A DNA stretch of 64,000 bases from Phytophthora hibernalis (taxonomy: Eukaryota; Oomycota; Peronosporomycetes; Peronosporales; Peronosporaceae): assembly GCA_012656075.1 (NCBI GenBank), contig JAAKBF010000012.1, forward strand, positions 434,001 through 498,000, read 5' to 3'. Every line of letters begins with the position of its first letter. The first letter of the stretch is position 1. Shown here in pieces: positions 31,977 through 44,461 of the stretch. The translations under genes and the position numbers were made by a program. The notes beneath the pieces were generated by a model. It did not search any database, had not been told where the DNA came from, and saw nothing but the letters and a program-made list of their open reading frames with translations.

Positions 31977-34015
31977 ATGGGAAAGATTCACGAAGCCAAG
32001 GCGCCCAGCACCGCCGCTGCCAAGCCGAAGAAGAAGCCCAGCGATTCGCCACAGCCCCCTCAGACCCGATCCCGATCCAGCAAGCGCAATGCAGTCCAAC
32101 GGCCCGGCCCACACGAAGACGCCAGCAGCCACAGCGAGTCGGACGCCGACGTCACGAACACTGAGCTCATCACTGGCGACGAGGACGTCAACATGGACAC
32201 GGCTCCTGGAGCGAGCGACAAGCAACCGCTTCCGAACCCGATGGAAGAAGCTCCAAAGGAGCCGGTCACTGATCCAAAAGCTCCGGGAGCCCACGATGAC
32301 TCGCAAAAGCCTGGTGCGGGGTCTAAGCACGCGGAAACTTCCGAGGAGCCGTCCGCCACGGACATCGAGGTTGAGGAGAACCCGCCACGTCGTGCCGAGC
32401 ACTATTCTCCGGATGACTGTTCCAACGAAGTCGACTACGGTGAGTCCGATCTTGAAGAGGACGACCACGAGCAGGGAGAGGCCCACGACCCCAACAAGTC
32501 CCCACCGCTCACGGAGCAGCAACGCGCCTTGCATCCCGGGAGACCTGCCACTCCTCGCAGCGCCGCTGCCGTTGCGCGGAGCGCAGAGCGCGAGAAGGCA
32601 GAGCGCGAGACCGCGCAGACCCCGAGCGGGAGACCCAAGTCATTACGAACGTCATTGAGGGCGAAGAAGTGCCGGCAGAGATGCTCTGGTCCGACAACCG
32701 GCAGCACCTCGCCGACGAGCCGGCAGAGATGCTCTGGTCCGACAACCGGCAGCACCTCGCCGACCGAGCCCGCGCCGGCCAAGTAGCTGCCGAGCAGCAC
32801 CGCGACTCAAGCGCGAACACGAGACCACGTCTCCCCGCACGCGAGAACAGCTGCTCGCATTGCGATATTGGTCCGTCCCTGAGTACCGCGGGTACCTGCG
32901 ACTGAGTCGCGCGCCTGGCCAGACCGTCTCTCACTACGACGAGTGTCCGGTCGTGCTGCTCGCCGACACAGGCCTGGCCCGACAGTCCAACGAGACCGAC
33001 TTCAGGGCGTGGCTCCACCACATGGGGTACCCCCTGCCCGAGTTCTTGGCCTCGCCTTATCGAATCGATTGGCTGGCCCAGCGGCGTCTTCGCTTTCGCA
33101 TGGCGAAGATGATTGTCGACGACCAGTGGCACAAGCGGCACTTCGACCGCAATATGCTCACGCCGGGGTGATCCTCGAGGAGGTGGTGCAGAAGATAGAG
33201 AAGTCATGGCAGTCCCAGCCGATAGAACCTCGAAGTGTTCTTGGACCGGTTAGCGCCGACCGGAGCGCTCGTAAGCGTCCACGACATCGGCGCAGTCCTC
33301 CGAGAGGAGGCTACCGGATTCCCATGTTCTCTGAGCCTCGGGATAGCCGCGCCACTTCACCAGATACTGGTAGTGGCCAATATACCCGCGGCGCTTCAGT
33401 AGCTTCTCAACGTGGAAGTAGAGAGCGCCCTCGTTTCCAATTAATGGGGCGGAGGACGCAACGGACGCGTCGACCGACCATAATGCTCCGCATCGCTCGA
33501 TGGCGGCGTACGTCTCTGCGACTGACGTCCCGTCAACTCGTGGGTCTCTTCTGGACGCGGTTGAGGGCTGCCAGCGGCTCCTGGAGGCGCATCGAGTGGA
33601 CCTTGCGTCCCTCCGCGGACGCGTGCAGAGCGTCGAAGCGGCGATGGTCTCTGATCGGATCGTTCATCAGGACCTGGATTGTGTCGGGCGTGTAACGCGT
33701 TATTTGCAAGATCAGTTCGTCCAGCTGAACCGGGGTCTGTCTCAGCTGGACCGCAGTAACGCGGAGGCCCAACAGGCGCTTCGGAATGATCACTCCGCTC
33801 TCGAAGAGCGTCTCGGTTGGATTCGCCAGCTCTACAACCGCGTGGCGGAGTTGGAGAACCGTGCCCCTGTGGCCGTGGTGGCTCCACCGGCGGCTCCAGT
33901 TCTGACTCAGGCCGACGTGATGCAGATGATGGCGAATGCCGTTCGGCAGTACTCGAGTTCGTCGGACTCGACGGGTCACCCGCCTCAGCAGCCACCTCCG
34001 GCGGTGGTTCGGCTT
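31977..34015 (+). pseudogene. Antisense accessory ORF of element B, Gag-like
   Basis: A long plus-strand protein, opposite to pol, recovered through frame changes near 32620, 32790, 33170 and 33480. In order: MGKIHEAK and a Lys-rich NLS-like run (KPKKKPSDS); a long acidic, Pro-rich disordered region; an in-frame duplicated 16-residue unit (AEMLWSDNRQHLADEP, 32671-32766); a globular block (LLALRYWSVPEYRGYLRLSR; FRAWLHHMGYPLPEFLASPY; RRLRFRMAKMIVDDQWHKRH); an Arg/Ser-rich part (RKRPRHRRSPPRGG); and a coiled coil (33510-33850, LDRSNAEAQQALRNDHSALE). No enzyme motif. The basic plus coiled-coil make-up resembles a Gag, but the family is unknown to me. It ends exactly where pol ends on the other strand (about 34010). 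Confidence 0.6.
32671..32766 (+). repeat. 48-bp tandem duplication
   Basis: Two perfect copies with a 48-bp period (32671 and 32719), preserving frame in the antisense ORF as a duplicated 16-residue unit. Confidence 0.92.
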
Positions 34016-37000
34016 GAGCAAGCCCACGTAAAACGTCGGGTGCGTGGCCACAGCCGACGGCAAGTCCAATGTGTACGCGTTGCCGTGGACCCCAATGACC
34101 GTGAACAGCCCCACAAACCGAGGACGGAGCTTCGTGCTGCCCACAGCGGTGACCGCCTGCATAGGAAGCTTCTTCGCGTTTAAGAGGACCTGGTCCCCTA
34201 ATACAAACACCTGTGTGTTCTTACGCCCCTGGCGATCACCGTTTTCTTTCTGTGTGTCTTGTGCCGCCGCCATAGCTTCTCGGACGCGCTGTCTTACCGC
34301 CTCTCTTGTCTCAATGAACGTGAGCAGGTTCCGTTTGACGGACGAGCGAAGGCCTTTGAGGCCACGGGGATCCTCGGCGACAGCCTCTCCCTCACCCAAA
34401 TTTGAAGCTGGAGGCCACGACAACGGCGTACGCGGGTGCCGCAACCCGTTAACGTAGAATGGGGTGAAACCCGTCGACGCATGCACCGCATTGTTGAGTG
34501 CAAACTCCACTTGAGGAAGCAACGTGCGCCACTTCGTGGGTTCATCGGCGCAGACGCTGCGCAGCACGTCTTACAACACGCAGTTCAGCCGCTCGGTTTG
34601 ACCGTCCGTCTGCGGATGATCCGCCGTGGACATATCAAGTCTCGTACCGAGAACGCGGAACAAGTGTGTTCAGAAGTGTGACATGAAGCGGGGATCCCGA
34701 TCGCTAACGAACGCCTCCGGGGGCATGGTGTCAAAAGCCATTATTGACAAAGAGCTGAGCCACCTGCGGCGCTGTCACGCTCTTCTTCACCGCGGCCAGA
34801 CGAACCATCTTGCTCAGACGGCAGACGAAGACCAGAATGCCAGTATGGCTGCGAGTATCTGCTGGAAGATCAAAGATGAAGTCCATGCTCACCGAGCGCC
34901 AACAATCCGCCGGTACCGGCAAGGTCACCAAAGGAGCGGACGACGAGGAGCGGGCCTAACACGCTGACACGTCTCACACGTTTGCACGTACGTGCGCACC
35001 CACTTATACATGGGAGGCCACCAAAAGTGACGGGCCACCGACGTGTACGTCTTCTCGCGACCGAGCTGACCGCTTAGAGGAGTGTTATGTGCCTCATACA
35101 GGACACGTTGGCGCAAGTCGTCGTCGCTGGGAACGACAAAACGAGGTTCCTTCCGTCATCGACTTGGTCCTTCCGTCATCGACTTGGTAGTAGAGTAGGC
35201 CATCGGCCATCGAATAGTGGTGCAGCCGTGATCGCAGCCGAGCAGTGAGCTTCACTACCTTCCCAGGCACCTTCAACGCCGTGAACAGATCTACAAGATC
35301 ATCATCGTCAGCATACGCCTCGCGTAGCAGCTCATGGAGCGGAGACTCGAGGTACGCAACGTGCGCCAGCTCGTAGTCCGGTCGTCGAGAGAGCGCGTCC
35401 GCGAGGACATTCTGCTTACCCGGCTTATACTCCACGGTGAAGTTGTACTCGGCGAAGAACGAGAGCCACCTCGCCATGCGCTGGGAGAGGTGGGGCGACG
35501 ACGTCGCAGTCCGCAAGGACGCATGATCTGTGTAGATCACAAAGGGTAATCTCTTCGCCGCCGAAGATGCACTTGTTGATGTTGGCATACAAGCGATTCT
35601 CGCGCATGCACATCAACACCTCGCGGAGGTGCTCGACGTGCACTTTGACAGCCGTCTTGCCTTCCGCAGCGCGGCTGTGCACGAAGATGTCATCGAAGTA
35701 CGTTTGTACAAACTGCCGCATCGACCGGAAGAGCTGGGTCACCAGTCTATTGAACGTGGCTGGTGCATTTGATAGCCCTTGGGGCATCACCAGCAATTCC
35801 CATAGCATCCCGCTCGGGATATAAACCGCTGTGAGCGGAATGTCCGACTCACTCATCAGCAGCTGATAGTTGCCATCGACCATGTCGAGCGCGCTGAAGA
35901 TGGTGCATCCTGCTATGTTGTTCTGCAACACATCCTTTCGAGGGATTGGCGTGGACGCCGGGATGGTGGTCAAATTCAGCTTGTTGAACGCGTGCACCAT
36001 GCGCCACTTCCCATTGGGTTTGCGAACGCAAAACGTCGGCGACGAATGCGGCGACATCGACTACTCGCGCACCATGCCCGCGGCATACTTGAAGAAGGCG
36101 TCGATCACATCGATTTGCTCCTTCGGCAGTGGTCATTGGCTGGCGAAGTGCAGTACTTAGTGCCTGGCACCATGTCGATTTCGTGTCGGACACCTCGATC
36201 CGGAGGTAACACCGACGGTGGATTGTCGCTGACGACGTCCGGCAACACCTTCAAGAGAGGGTAGTACGGATCCGACGGATCCATCAAAATGGCCGCGCCA
36301 TACCGCTTCTGCCTCGAAGAGACCATATCGTCTTCCAGCACGTCAGGGTTAATGACCGAAGAGGTGTTTAGCTCGACCGAGTCGTGTTCACGGTGGATAA
36401 GGATCATTTCCTCAAGCTCGCCCGCCTTCAGCGAGTCGAGAAACTCGACATACGAGAGCTCCTCGAGCTCGAGTAGCTCTGCTACCGTATGTAGCGGAGC
36501 CAGGTCCACGCCTTCTTTGCGTTTTCCCGTGAGAACGTCTAGCACCCTGGGTGCAACAGCCTTGTCCAAGTGGTCCGCATCGCGGCGATCTCCGCCTTGA
36601 CATAGTCTAGCCGTGGCTGACCCAGCCTTAGCATCGTTCGTGGGAGCGTCCGCTCGACCGCCTTCCTGTGCGCGAGACCCAGCTCCAGCGTCTTTCCTGC
36701 GTGAGCTGGCTCATCTCGTAAGCGTTGCTTGGTGGGAGCCTCTACTCGACCACTCTTGTCTGCGGGAGCACCGACTCTAGCGACTTGTCCTGCGTGGGCT
36801 GCCTCAGCTCTAACGCTTTGCGTAGTGGGAGACCCAGCTTGACCCCTCTTGGTTGCGCGAGCCTTAGCTCCGGCGCCTTGGACGTCATCTGCCCCGGGGC
36901 TACAATGACGTTCTTGTTCTCGAGAGTACCATGAGTCACATCATGAGCAACACACGGGATCCCTTTCCATTCTCCCACATCCACCGAAGGCTCATGAGCT

Positions 37001-37650
37001 CTCGATGAGGTAGGGCACGCGGTCGGCAAAGCCGAAGGCAGTTCAAGTACTTCTGCAGTACCTGCGAAGTGCCGTTCGCCGCGTGGCACACGATGCTCGT
37101 GCACAAACCCGTCTCGGGAAGAGGACGGGACATGACCCGCCAGGGCTCTGTCCACGAGGGGCTTGTGACTAGCACCAATGGTTCGACTTTTCAAATCCAT
37201 CCACGGCTCATGCTTAGCAAGCCAGGGCATGCCGAGGATAAGATCGTACCGATCATCCATGTCCAGGACAATGAACGGTTCGACCGAGTTGAAGTCGTCA
37301 AACTTGACGTTTAAAGATATAAGAACCTTGCGTGTAGACACGATGGATCCAGTAGGCAGGTGAACAGATACACTTGTATTATGCTTAGAAGCTTCCAAAG
37401 CGCTAGCATACAATGCACTGTTCCTGGCCACACTGGCTTTCATCGCGAAATTGTAGGACGCACCCAAATCGATCAGGATGGTCAACGGTTCTTCATACCC
37501 TTTAACACTGGCGGTGACGACCACGAGGTTAGACCGCGCTGCGGCCACGGAAAGACACAACAGTGTCGTTCCTGGGATTTGCTCCTTCGGAGGTGGAGAT
37601 GGCGGAACCATCGTCCTCGAAGAGGAGCTAAGTCACCCAGCAGGGCGTCC
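34000..37650 (-). pseudogene. Pol of element B (protease, RT, RNase H, integrase)
   Basis: Minus strand. Protease 37500-37000: ILIDLGASYNFAM (DLGA in place of D-S/T-G-A) and YDLILGMPWLAKHEP. RT 36060-35560: FCVRKPNGKWRMVHAFNKLN, MPQGLSNAPATFNRLV, and the catalytic QTYFDDIFVHS (FDD). RNase H and its end 35590-35290: VIYTDHASL, FTVEYKPGKQNVLADALSRR. Integrase zinc domain 35116-34930: HNTPLSGQLGREKT, CETCQRVRP; core 34880-34500; C-terminal SH3-like fold to LLKPN at about 34020. No chromodomain follows. Frameshifts separate most blocks; a 20-bp tandem duplication (35149-35188) sits between RNase H and integrase. Confidence 0.85.
35149..35188. repeat. 20-bp tandem duplication in pol of B
   Basis: ccttccgtcatcgacttggt occurs twice head to tail. 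Confidence 0.95.
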
Positions 37651-37655
37651 CGCGC

Positions 37656-38680
37656 CTACTGGGAGTCGCCGTTTTCCGAACCCGTAGACTGGGTCATGTT
37701 GAGGGACGGAGTGGCCTTGCCACGACCTGTATTCCACGGGTTCGTCGGACAGTTTCGACGGAAATGACCAGGTTGATTACAACCAAAGCTGCAACCACTC
37801 GCACGTTGGGTCCGCTGGGGACGAGCCGACTCGGCAGACGAGATCTCCATGCGAGTGGGACCTTCCGTATCTTCCGTGTGACCCGCATAGCGCTGCGCCG
37901 AGCGTACACAATGGTCTTCCAACATGGCTATGTGTACTGCCTCGTTGAACGTCTTCGGCTGACGGCGGAAGAGTTCAGTGGGAACCTCTCCCGGGCGGAC
38001 ACCGTCCATCAAAGACTGTCACTTTGACGTCCTCAGAGAGGGGCGCCAGCCATGGCGGCCTCGAGGTTCTGCCGTTCCATGACGTAGTCTTGGAGCGTGC
38101 GCTGCCCTTGCTTGCACCGCAAGAATAGCGATGTAGGCCACATTGGCCAGAAGGAACGTCGTGCGCACCTCTTGTTCCATGAACGTCCACGAGGTGAAAT
38201 ACCCCGGAGACGAAGTCTCTTGGGCCATCGCCCAAGCGCGAGCCCGACCTCCCAGGTTAGACAGCGCGAAAGCGACCTGAGCCCGTGACTCGTAGATCTG
38301 TCCAGCGCTGAGCGCTATCTCGATCTCGCGAATCCAGAAGACAAGGCTGTCGGACTCTATGCCGTCAAACGTCGAAACCGACATCTTGACGGGCTTCGTA
38401 ACTCCTTGTCGCGAAGCGAACGGAGCAGAACCCGAGGGTTCGACTGCGCCGCACTCTGCACCTCAGCTCACAAGCTCACGTGAGCAATCAGCGACGACTC
38501 GTACTTGTCGAAGCTTCCACGCGCGCCCTTTGCTGCTCCGCAGGTAGGTTGGGGAATCCAGCGAATGCTGCTTCGCCCAGGAGGCTGACCATCTTCTCAA
38601 GAGTTGCCCAGTGGGCGTCCGTAAGATGAGGAAAGTCCTGCCGGGACGGCAGCCTGCTCCCTGAGTCTTCCATACTCAAA
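37656..38680 (-). pseudogene. Gag of element B
   Basis: Minus strand in three blocks. 38679-38488 is helical (DAHWATLEKMVSLLGEAAFA). 38384-38019 is capsid-like (FDGIESDSLVFWIREIEIAL; ALSNLGGRARAWAMAQETSS). 38012-37656 ends with a CCHC zinc knuckle (CSFGCNQPGHFRRNC). Spacing and order are normal for Ty3/Gypsy. Frame changes near 38450 and 38015 break it. Confidence 0.8.
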
Positions 38681-38738
38681 GAGATCTTGATTGTAGAAAA
38701 CCGCGCCGGTCACGGGATTGACTACAAGTGCTACCAGG

Positions 38739-39181
38739 TGTGGCGGGAGTCACACGCACCTTTGCCTTAGAGGAAGCGTTAACGCGTAACCACAACAGAC
38801 GCCTGGCGTCTCTGTTGTATGCTGGCCTTCTTGTCGTTTCCTGGTACCGAGTACCAAACGACTTGCGAACTTTCGGGTTAGAGTTAAACTGACTGTATTA
38901 ATCTCACTTGTAAGGTTCTAACTCCAGTTAACTATCTTCATACTAAACTTCTGTACTCCAAATGGATGGCTCTCCATCAATCGTCTACCTTAAGTCTGAT
39001 TCGTATCTGTGTAAAATACACAATCGTACTTAGTCGGGAGCCGGGTGTCACACACCAACTTATGTAGGGCATGTACTCGTACTTAGGCGGGCTTGTGTGG
39101 ACCACACGGAAGAACATTGGGTCTCCCCTTTCATAAGTTCTTTTGCACGGCAAACGGTGGCGGCCAGCGTGGCCCGTTACA
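38739..39181 (-). repeat. LTR of element B (5' LTR in coding orientation)
   Basis: Direct repeat of 31391-31834. TCTAG follows at 39182-39186. Confidence 0.92.
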
Positions 39182-39284
39182 TCTAGAGTGTTCTAGAAAC
39201 TTCCATCCGCCCGAGCTCTGGGGGCGGCACTTGTACTTTGGCGCGCCCTTCCACAAAAACCCTCTTCAAGATATACTGGTATCA
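39182..39284 (+). repeat. 5' LTR of element A, second half
   Basis: Matches 46150-46250 (gttctagaa(a/g)cttccatccg; accctcttcaagatatac). Followed by the candidate primer-binding sequence of A. Confidence 0.88.
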
Positions 39285-39315
39285 CTTGTTGGTCCCAGCA
39301 ACCTGATTACAAGGA

Positions 39316-40062
39316 GCCCTTGTCGACGAACGCACAGCGACGCGCTGAGATCGACCGACTGAACCAAGCGATAGCTGCCCAGCAGCTTGCCCAAATTCAC
39401 GGGGAAGAGATGGGAGGACGTACGCGAATAGCTGTTCCACGCCTGCCGCATCAACGATTGCGTGAACGATGGAACAAGCACGCGTTTACAGGGAATCGCT
39501 TGGTCAGCTATGTTGTCAGCCTCAGGGTGGTTTTTACACTGGTCTTCGACGATGATTGTGGAGGAGCATACGTGGGGGTTCCGTGAGCATGTGCTCCAAC
39601 ACTTCGAAGCGTCGAACTACCAAGATGTTCTTCGAGAGAAGTTTCAACGTCCGAAGCAGACGGCCGATATCGAGACCTACAACGGTGAGTACTCAGCCCT
39701 GATATTGCGTGTGGAAGGCAGGAGTCGGCTCGATCAGGTGCTTAACTACGCGAACGGACTGAAACCTCGAACTCGCAGCTTCGTGAAGCTCGATAACCCG
39801 GAGGCGTTGAGCGACGCTATGGACTTAGCTGTCAAGTACGAGGTGACACACTTCGTAGAAGAGATTCGTGAACGTCAGGTTCGTCCTGACAAAACGAAGT
39901 CTTTTCGCGACCCGACTCATGGAAATGGGAAGACATTCAAATGCAAGTCTTTTCCGTGGGAAAGGTCGATTCAAGCCAAACGCCAAGCCCAAACACTCCG
40001 AAGATTGTACCTGCTTCTTCTGTAAGAAGCCTGGACATGTGAAGGCCGACTACTTTTCGTGA
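39316..40062 (+). pseudogene. Gag of element A
   Basis: Capsid-like helices (RAEIDRLNQAIAAQQLAQIH; REKFQRPKQTADIETYNGEY; YANGLKPRTRSFVKL) and a C-terminal knuckle CTCFFCKKPGHVKADYFS, in which the last Cys is replaced by Phe-Ser. Frames change near 39460 and 40000. After it, 40063-40500 has no recognisable coding and is AT-rich, possibly a small insertion. Confidence 0.7.
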
Positions 40063-40508
40063 AAGAAGGAACAAAACAAGCAGGGAGACGAGAAACCACG
40101 TCAGTGAAAGGGGTCCTGACGTGGGCGAGAGCGTAACCGGAACAGCTAAGTTTGCGAATATCAGCCTAAATGTTCTGTGGACAACCTCTAGTCTACAAGT
40201 CACATCCAGGGTTTCCTAAAATACTATTACAATAATATGGGAGGCAGTCGATGAAATAAATAATTGTGAGGCGCTCAAACGAAGATGAAATACATTATTG
40301 CATACACCAGAGGCCTGAAATACATAATGCGTATTTCGAAGTACTATATAGCTCTATACTTAAAGTACTGAAGTATTATGAATCTAGTCACCCACCGGCA
40401 CCATTGGAATAAGTTATCGAGCGGGTTTCGCTGACATCTAGAAATACATTAATGTATGGTAAAAAAGGGTAATTATTGATATTGCCATATATTTTTAGAA
40501 AACCCTGG

Positions 40509-43500
40509 TCACGTCCGTTGTCCTCCGTTAATGGTGAGATCAACGTAAGTGCCAAGCATGTAGCGAGTCGGAGAATGCTGCTGGATTGCGGAGCGACCAC
40601 GGTGTACGTGTAGAAACGTTGGGTCGAGGAACATCAGTTGCAAACGACGAAAAAATTTACCGACAAGAATTTTCGTGTCAAACTTGGAGATATCCAAATT
40701 GTGGAAGCGGAACTGGAGATTCTGCGCATGGACATCGCAATATCGGGACTTGTAGGACTTACAAGTGTGTGGCTGTATTCTATGCGATACCAGATGAATT
40801 TGACTGCATCCTTGGGATACAATTCTTCGAGGACATGCAGCCGCGGATTGATTGGAGAGGTCGACGAAATGAAGGGAGACAAATGAAGTCTCTGTGCTGG
40901 GGACAGGTAAAACCTGTGAACTGATCGAGGAAAGCGGACCGGTAATAGCCTCAGGGTTTAGGAGATCTGTCGGGGCGAAATGGCTATCGGCGAAAAGACC
41001 CGATCCCTGTCGAGGCGCCGCGCTAGAAACGGATGTGAAGTCCACGGTCAAAACAGTTGGTAACACGGTGCAGAAGGAAACCCTAGTGTTGTCTTCGGAC
41101 GACAAGACGACACGCTGGTGAGCAAAGGCTCGGCTGAAGAATACGATGCGGGAGCATCAAAGCGCGATGACACTTTACAAGAAGCTGTAGAAAGCAGCAG
41201 TGTCCGGGGCAAAGATACCATCGTGGAGAAGATGTTCACGATGGGTGTTGTAGACGAAAGCGGTGTACATACAAAGTACATCACCCGCAAGAAACTGCGG
41301 AAGTTCCTGCGAATCAAGACCAAATCAATCGAGGAACCGGATTTCATGTTGGTGCTGTGGAATACAATGATCAAACAAGTGGCTTGTTCACTGCAGCGGC
41401 AAGATCAACCGGAAAAACGTTGTACCTGCTAAAGCGCAGCGATCCCTCTAAACAGACTGGGAATGTTTTCGAGATAATCCTGCCTTCGACCTTCTAACCG
41501 GATACAGGGACAACGTTTATCGTCCGGAGCTACCGGAAGGTTTGCCGGAGAAATGTGACATTGAACACCGGATTGACGTAAAAGATCCAAACCTCGGTAT
41601 GTACATACAACAATGGCGCCAGTCACAAGAGCAGCAACGTGAAATTGTACGATGGGTCATTGACATGGTAAAGAAGAAGCTCATCCGACAAAGCATCAGT
41701 CCACACGCGGCTCTACCATTCTGTGTACGGAAACGTGTCGGGTGGCGGATTGCTCAATATTATCGATACTTGAACGCGAACACGATTCGCCAAAGTATTT
41801 CAATGACTCGGAAGGAAGATATCCTAAACGCCATATCCGGTGCGTACTGGTTCTCCACAATGGACCTGATGTCACTGTATTACCAAGTTCGTATGCGCGA
41901 GGAAGACATCAAGTTCACAGCGTTTAGAGCACCAAATGGACTAGGGGAATATCTGGTGTTACCCATGGGTGTCTGCAACGCGCCAGCGACGATGCATCGG
42001 TTGACATCGAAGATTTTCAAGGACTAAGAATACCAATTCGTTTTATGACGATATTTACATCTTCACACAGTCGCAAGATCGAAGATAACTTAGAAGCGTT
42101 GCGCGACACGTTGAACATCCTGCGCAGCGACAAGCTATATGTGAAGTTGTCCAACTGTGTCTTTTGCGCCGACGAGATTCCGTGTCTAGGAGACTTCGTT
42201 GGAGGTGATGGGGTACGTATGGATCCAGACAAAGTGCAAACGATCAAGGATGGGCCTGTACCACCAACACAAGAGGCGCTTCACAGCTTTCTTGGTCTCA
42301 CTGGCTACATCCAGCGCTTCTGCCCGGGGTATGCCTCCTCTACAGCGTCAATGTTAGCACTTCTGAAAAAGAAGAACAAGCGTAACACGAAGATCTACTT
42401 CAGTAAAGATCAGTTGAAGAAGATCAAGGAGCTGAAACGACAGTTGTGCAATCGACCAGCGCTGCACCTACCAGACTTCAGCAAGTCAATGCATCTGCCA
42501 GTAAGTTCGCGGTTGGTGGAGTCTTGTTTCAAGTAGTGGACGGAGTTGAGCGTCCTCTCACGTACACAAGTCGCAAGATGAAATCAGCGGGGCTCAACTA
42601 CTCAACACAACAGCAAGAACTCTTGGCGATCGTCAATGCACTAGCGGCCTTTCGGATTTACTGTCTGGACAAACCTCCAATTGTCGAAACGGATGATAAG
42701 AGTGTCGAGGGTCTGTTCACCCATAAGATGGCGAATCGCCGTTTAGCGCGATGGTATGACATCCAAGCTGAGTATCAGCCAACATTCTCGTATCTTCCTA
42801 TGCGAAGAATGTAATCTCTGACGCATTGAGCCGAAGACCACACCTCCAACCGGAGACGAAGTTTTTCCATGATTTGAGCGTTACAAGTTTCGACGATACA
42901 TCCTTCAGCTTGGCGATCAGCAAGGTTACTAAGGACGCCAAGCTGACTTCTATCATCAAGAAGGCCTACGTAAAGGATCGAGAAGCGCAGACAATTTTCG
43001 CGGCAATCAAGCGACGGACAGCTACCGCAAAACGTAAGCGTGTCCATCAGCAGCACAAGAAGTATCACAGCTATTCCGAGGCGAACGGGATGTTCTGGTA
43101 CCAAACACCTGCGGTTGACGTACCTCGCACGGTCGTACCCAACGATCTGAAGTTGAGGCAAACGGTCATCAGCGAGTGTCATGACACAAACTACGGCGGT
43201 CAACCAGGAGCCGAAACGACATACTTGATATTAGCACGTCGCTGGTATTGGTCGAAGATGCTCAAGTCCATACAGCGATTAATCGCAGACTGCAAACCTT
43301 ATCGACGTAACAAACCACAACTAACGAAACCTCCTGGATTGATCTAACCACTCAGCATCCCGGACGAACGATTGCGGTCAATCTCCATGGACTTCATTAA
43401 CGATCTACCGCGAACGAAGCACAACGCCGACTCAATCTGGGTCGTCATCGATCGGTTAACCAAGCGGTGTTATTTTTAGATTCAACGAAGACTGTGGCAG

Positions 43501-44425
43501 CCGAAGGGGTTGCTCGACTCTTCATCGACAACATATGGAAGCTGCACGGCATGCCATCAAACATCGTATCTGATCGCGAAAGGAACTTTGTATCCAAATT
43601 CTGGCAGCACGTCTTCAAATCCATCAGAACGAAGCTAAGCGGGACCGTAGCGCACCGAGCACAAGGCGATGGACAAACAGAGCGAATGAATCGAACATTG
43701 GAAGAGTATCTCCGCTGCTTTGTCAATCCATTGCAAGATGATTGGGACGCTCATCTGGCTAACGCTGAGTTCGCAATTAACTCGACGGTCATCAACTCCA
43801 GCACGAAACTAACTCTGTTCTAGGCGGATCTGGACTATATTCCGCTGAAACCACTTCAACTCACAGCGGAACAAATCGTAAATATGCCGAAGAGTCGTCA
43901 ATGCGCCGAGTCCCACGAGCGCCAAGTAGCAATTCTGCTACGCTGTCGCGATACATTAGCAGAAGCACAAGAACGGATGCGTAACATTTACGACCGGAAC
44001 CGTGAGGAACCAGTATTCAATGTTGGGGATCAGGTGCACTTGAGCACGAAGAATCTCGACCCGAAACACTCCATCCTGCCGAATTCAACAAAGTTTGGGC
44101 TGAAGTGGATTGGTCCGTACAGAGGGTACACAATCACGCCAACGAGCTCAACATCCAGGCAGGAAACAAACTCCACCCAGTTTTCAACACTGGCCTATTG
44201 AAGCCGTACAAGGATTCCACTCGATTATCAAGACCAAGTGAAGTCATTCTGGCAGACGGCAGTATTGGTCAGATAGTCAAGCGCCTTCTCGGAAAACGTC
44301 GTCGGAAACAGCGTACAGAATTCTAGAGTGGGTGGGTAAAGAGATGACAACATGGGAACCAGTGGAGAATCTCTCACAAATCCCAGACCTCATTGCAAAT
44401 TTCGAGGCAACCAGGAGATAGAAGG
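40509..44425 (+). pseudogene. Pol of element A, with chromodomain
   Basis: Protease: MLLDCGATTVYV at about 40575 (DCGA). RT 41540-42480: SPHAALPFCVRKRVGWRIAQ, ISGAYWFSTMDLMSLYYQVR, LPMGVCNAPATMHRL and the catalytic FYDDIYIFT at about 42035. RNase H 42480-42800: LTYTSRKMKSAGLNYSTQQQ. Integrase 43080-43830: GQPGAETTYLILARRWYWSK, HGMPSNIVSDRERNFVSKFW, DGQTERMNRTLEEYLRCF. A C-terminal chromodomain-like end (VGKEMTTWEPVENLSQIPDL) lies at 44330-44400. Breaks occur near 40880, 41430, 42027, 42535, 42815, 43347, 43480 and 43825. Confidence 0.85.
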
Positions 44426-44461
44426 GGCGAAGACGATGAGCAATACTGAAGGGGTCTGAAA

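Larger units (their letters stand above)
31391..39181 (-). mobile_element. Ty3/Gypsy element B, young insertion into LTR of A
   Basis: LTRs at 31391-31834 and 38739-39181 differ by 7 substitutions and one indel in about 443 bp. TCTAG is duplicated at 31386-31390 and 39182-39186. Gag and pol read on the minus strand (38680 to about 34010). In that orientation a primer site beginning TGGTAGCA follows the 5' LTR by two bases (38737 leftward), compatible with an initiator-Met-type tRNA end, and a purine tract (GTGGGAGGG) abuts the 3' LTR near 31835. About 2.1 kb between pol and the 3' LTR is coding on the opposite strand. Confidence 0.9.

Noticed and set aside
31899..32534. 211-codon minus-strand frame
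   Set aside because: Composition (Leu/Val/Arg runs) mirrors the acidic plus-strand ORF. No motif and no start context.
33533..34010. Continuous minus-strand frame running past the integrase end
   Set aside because: It is Arg/His-rich and featureless. The plus strand of the same bases encodes a convincing coiled coil, so this is a GC-driven shadow.
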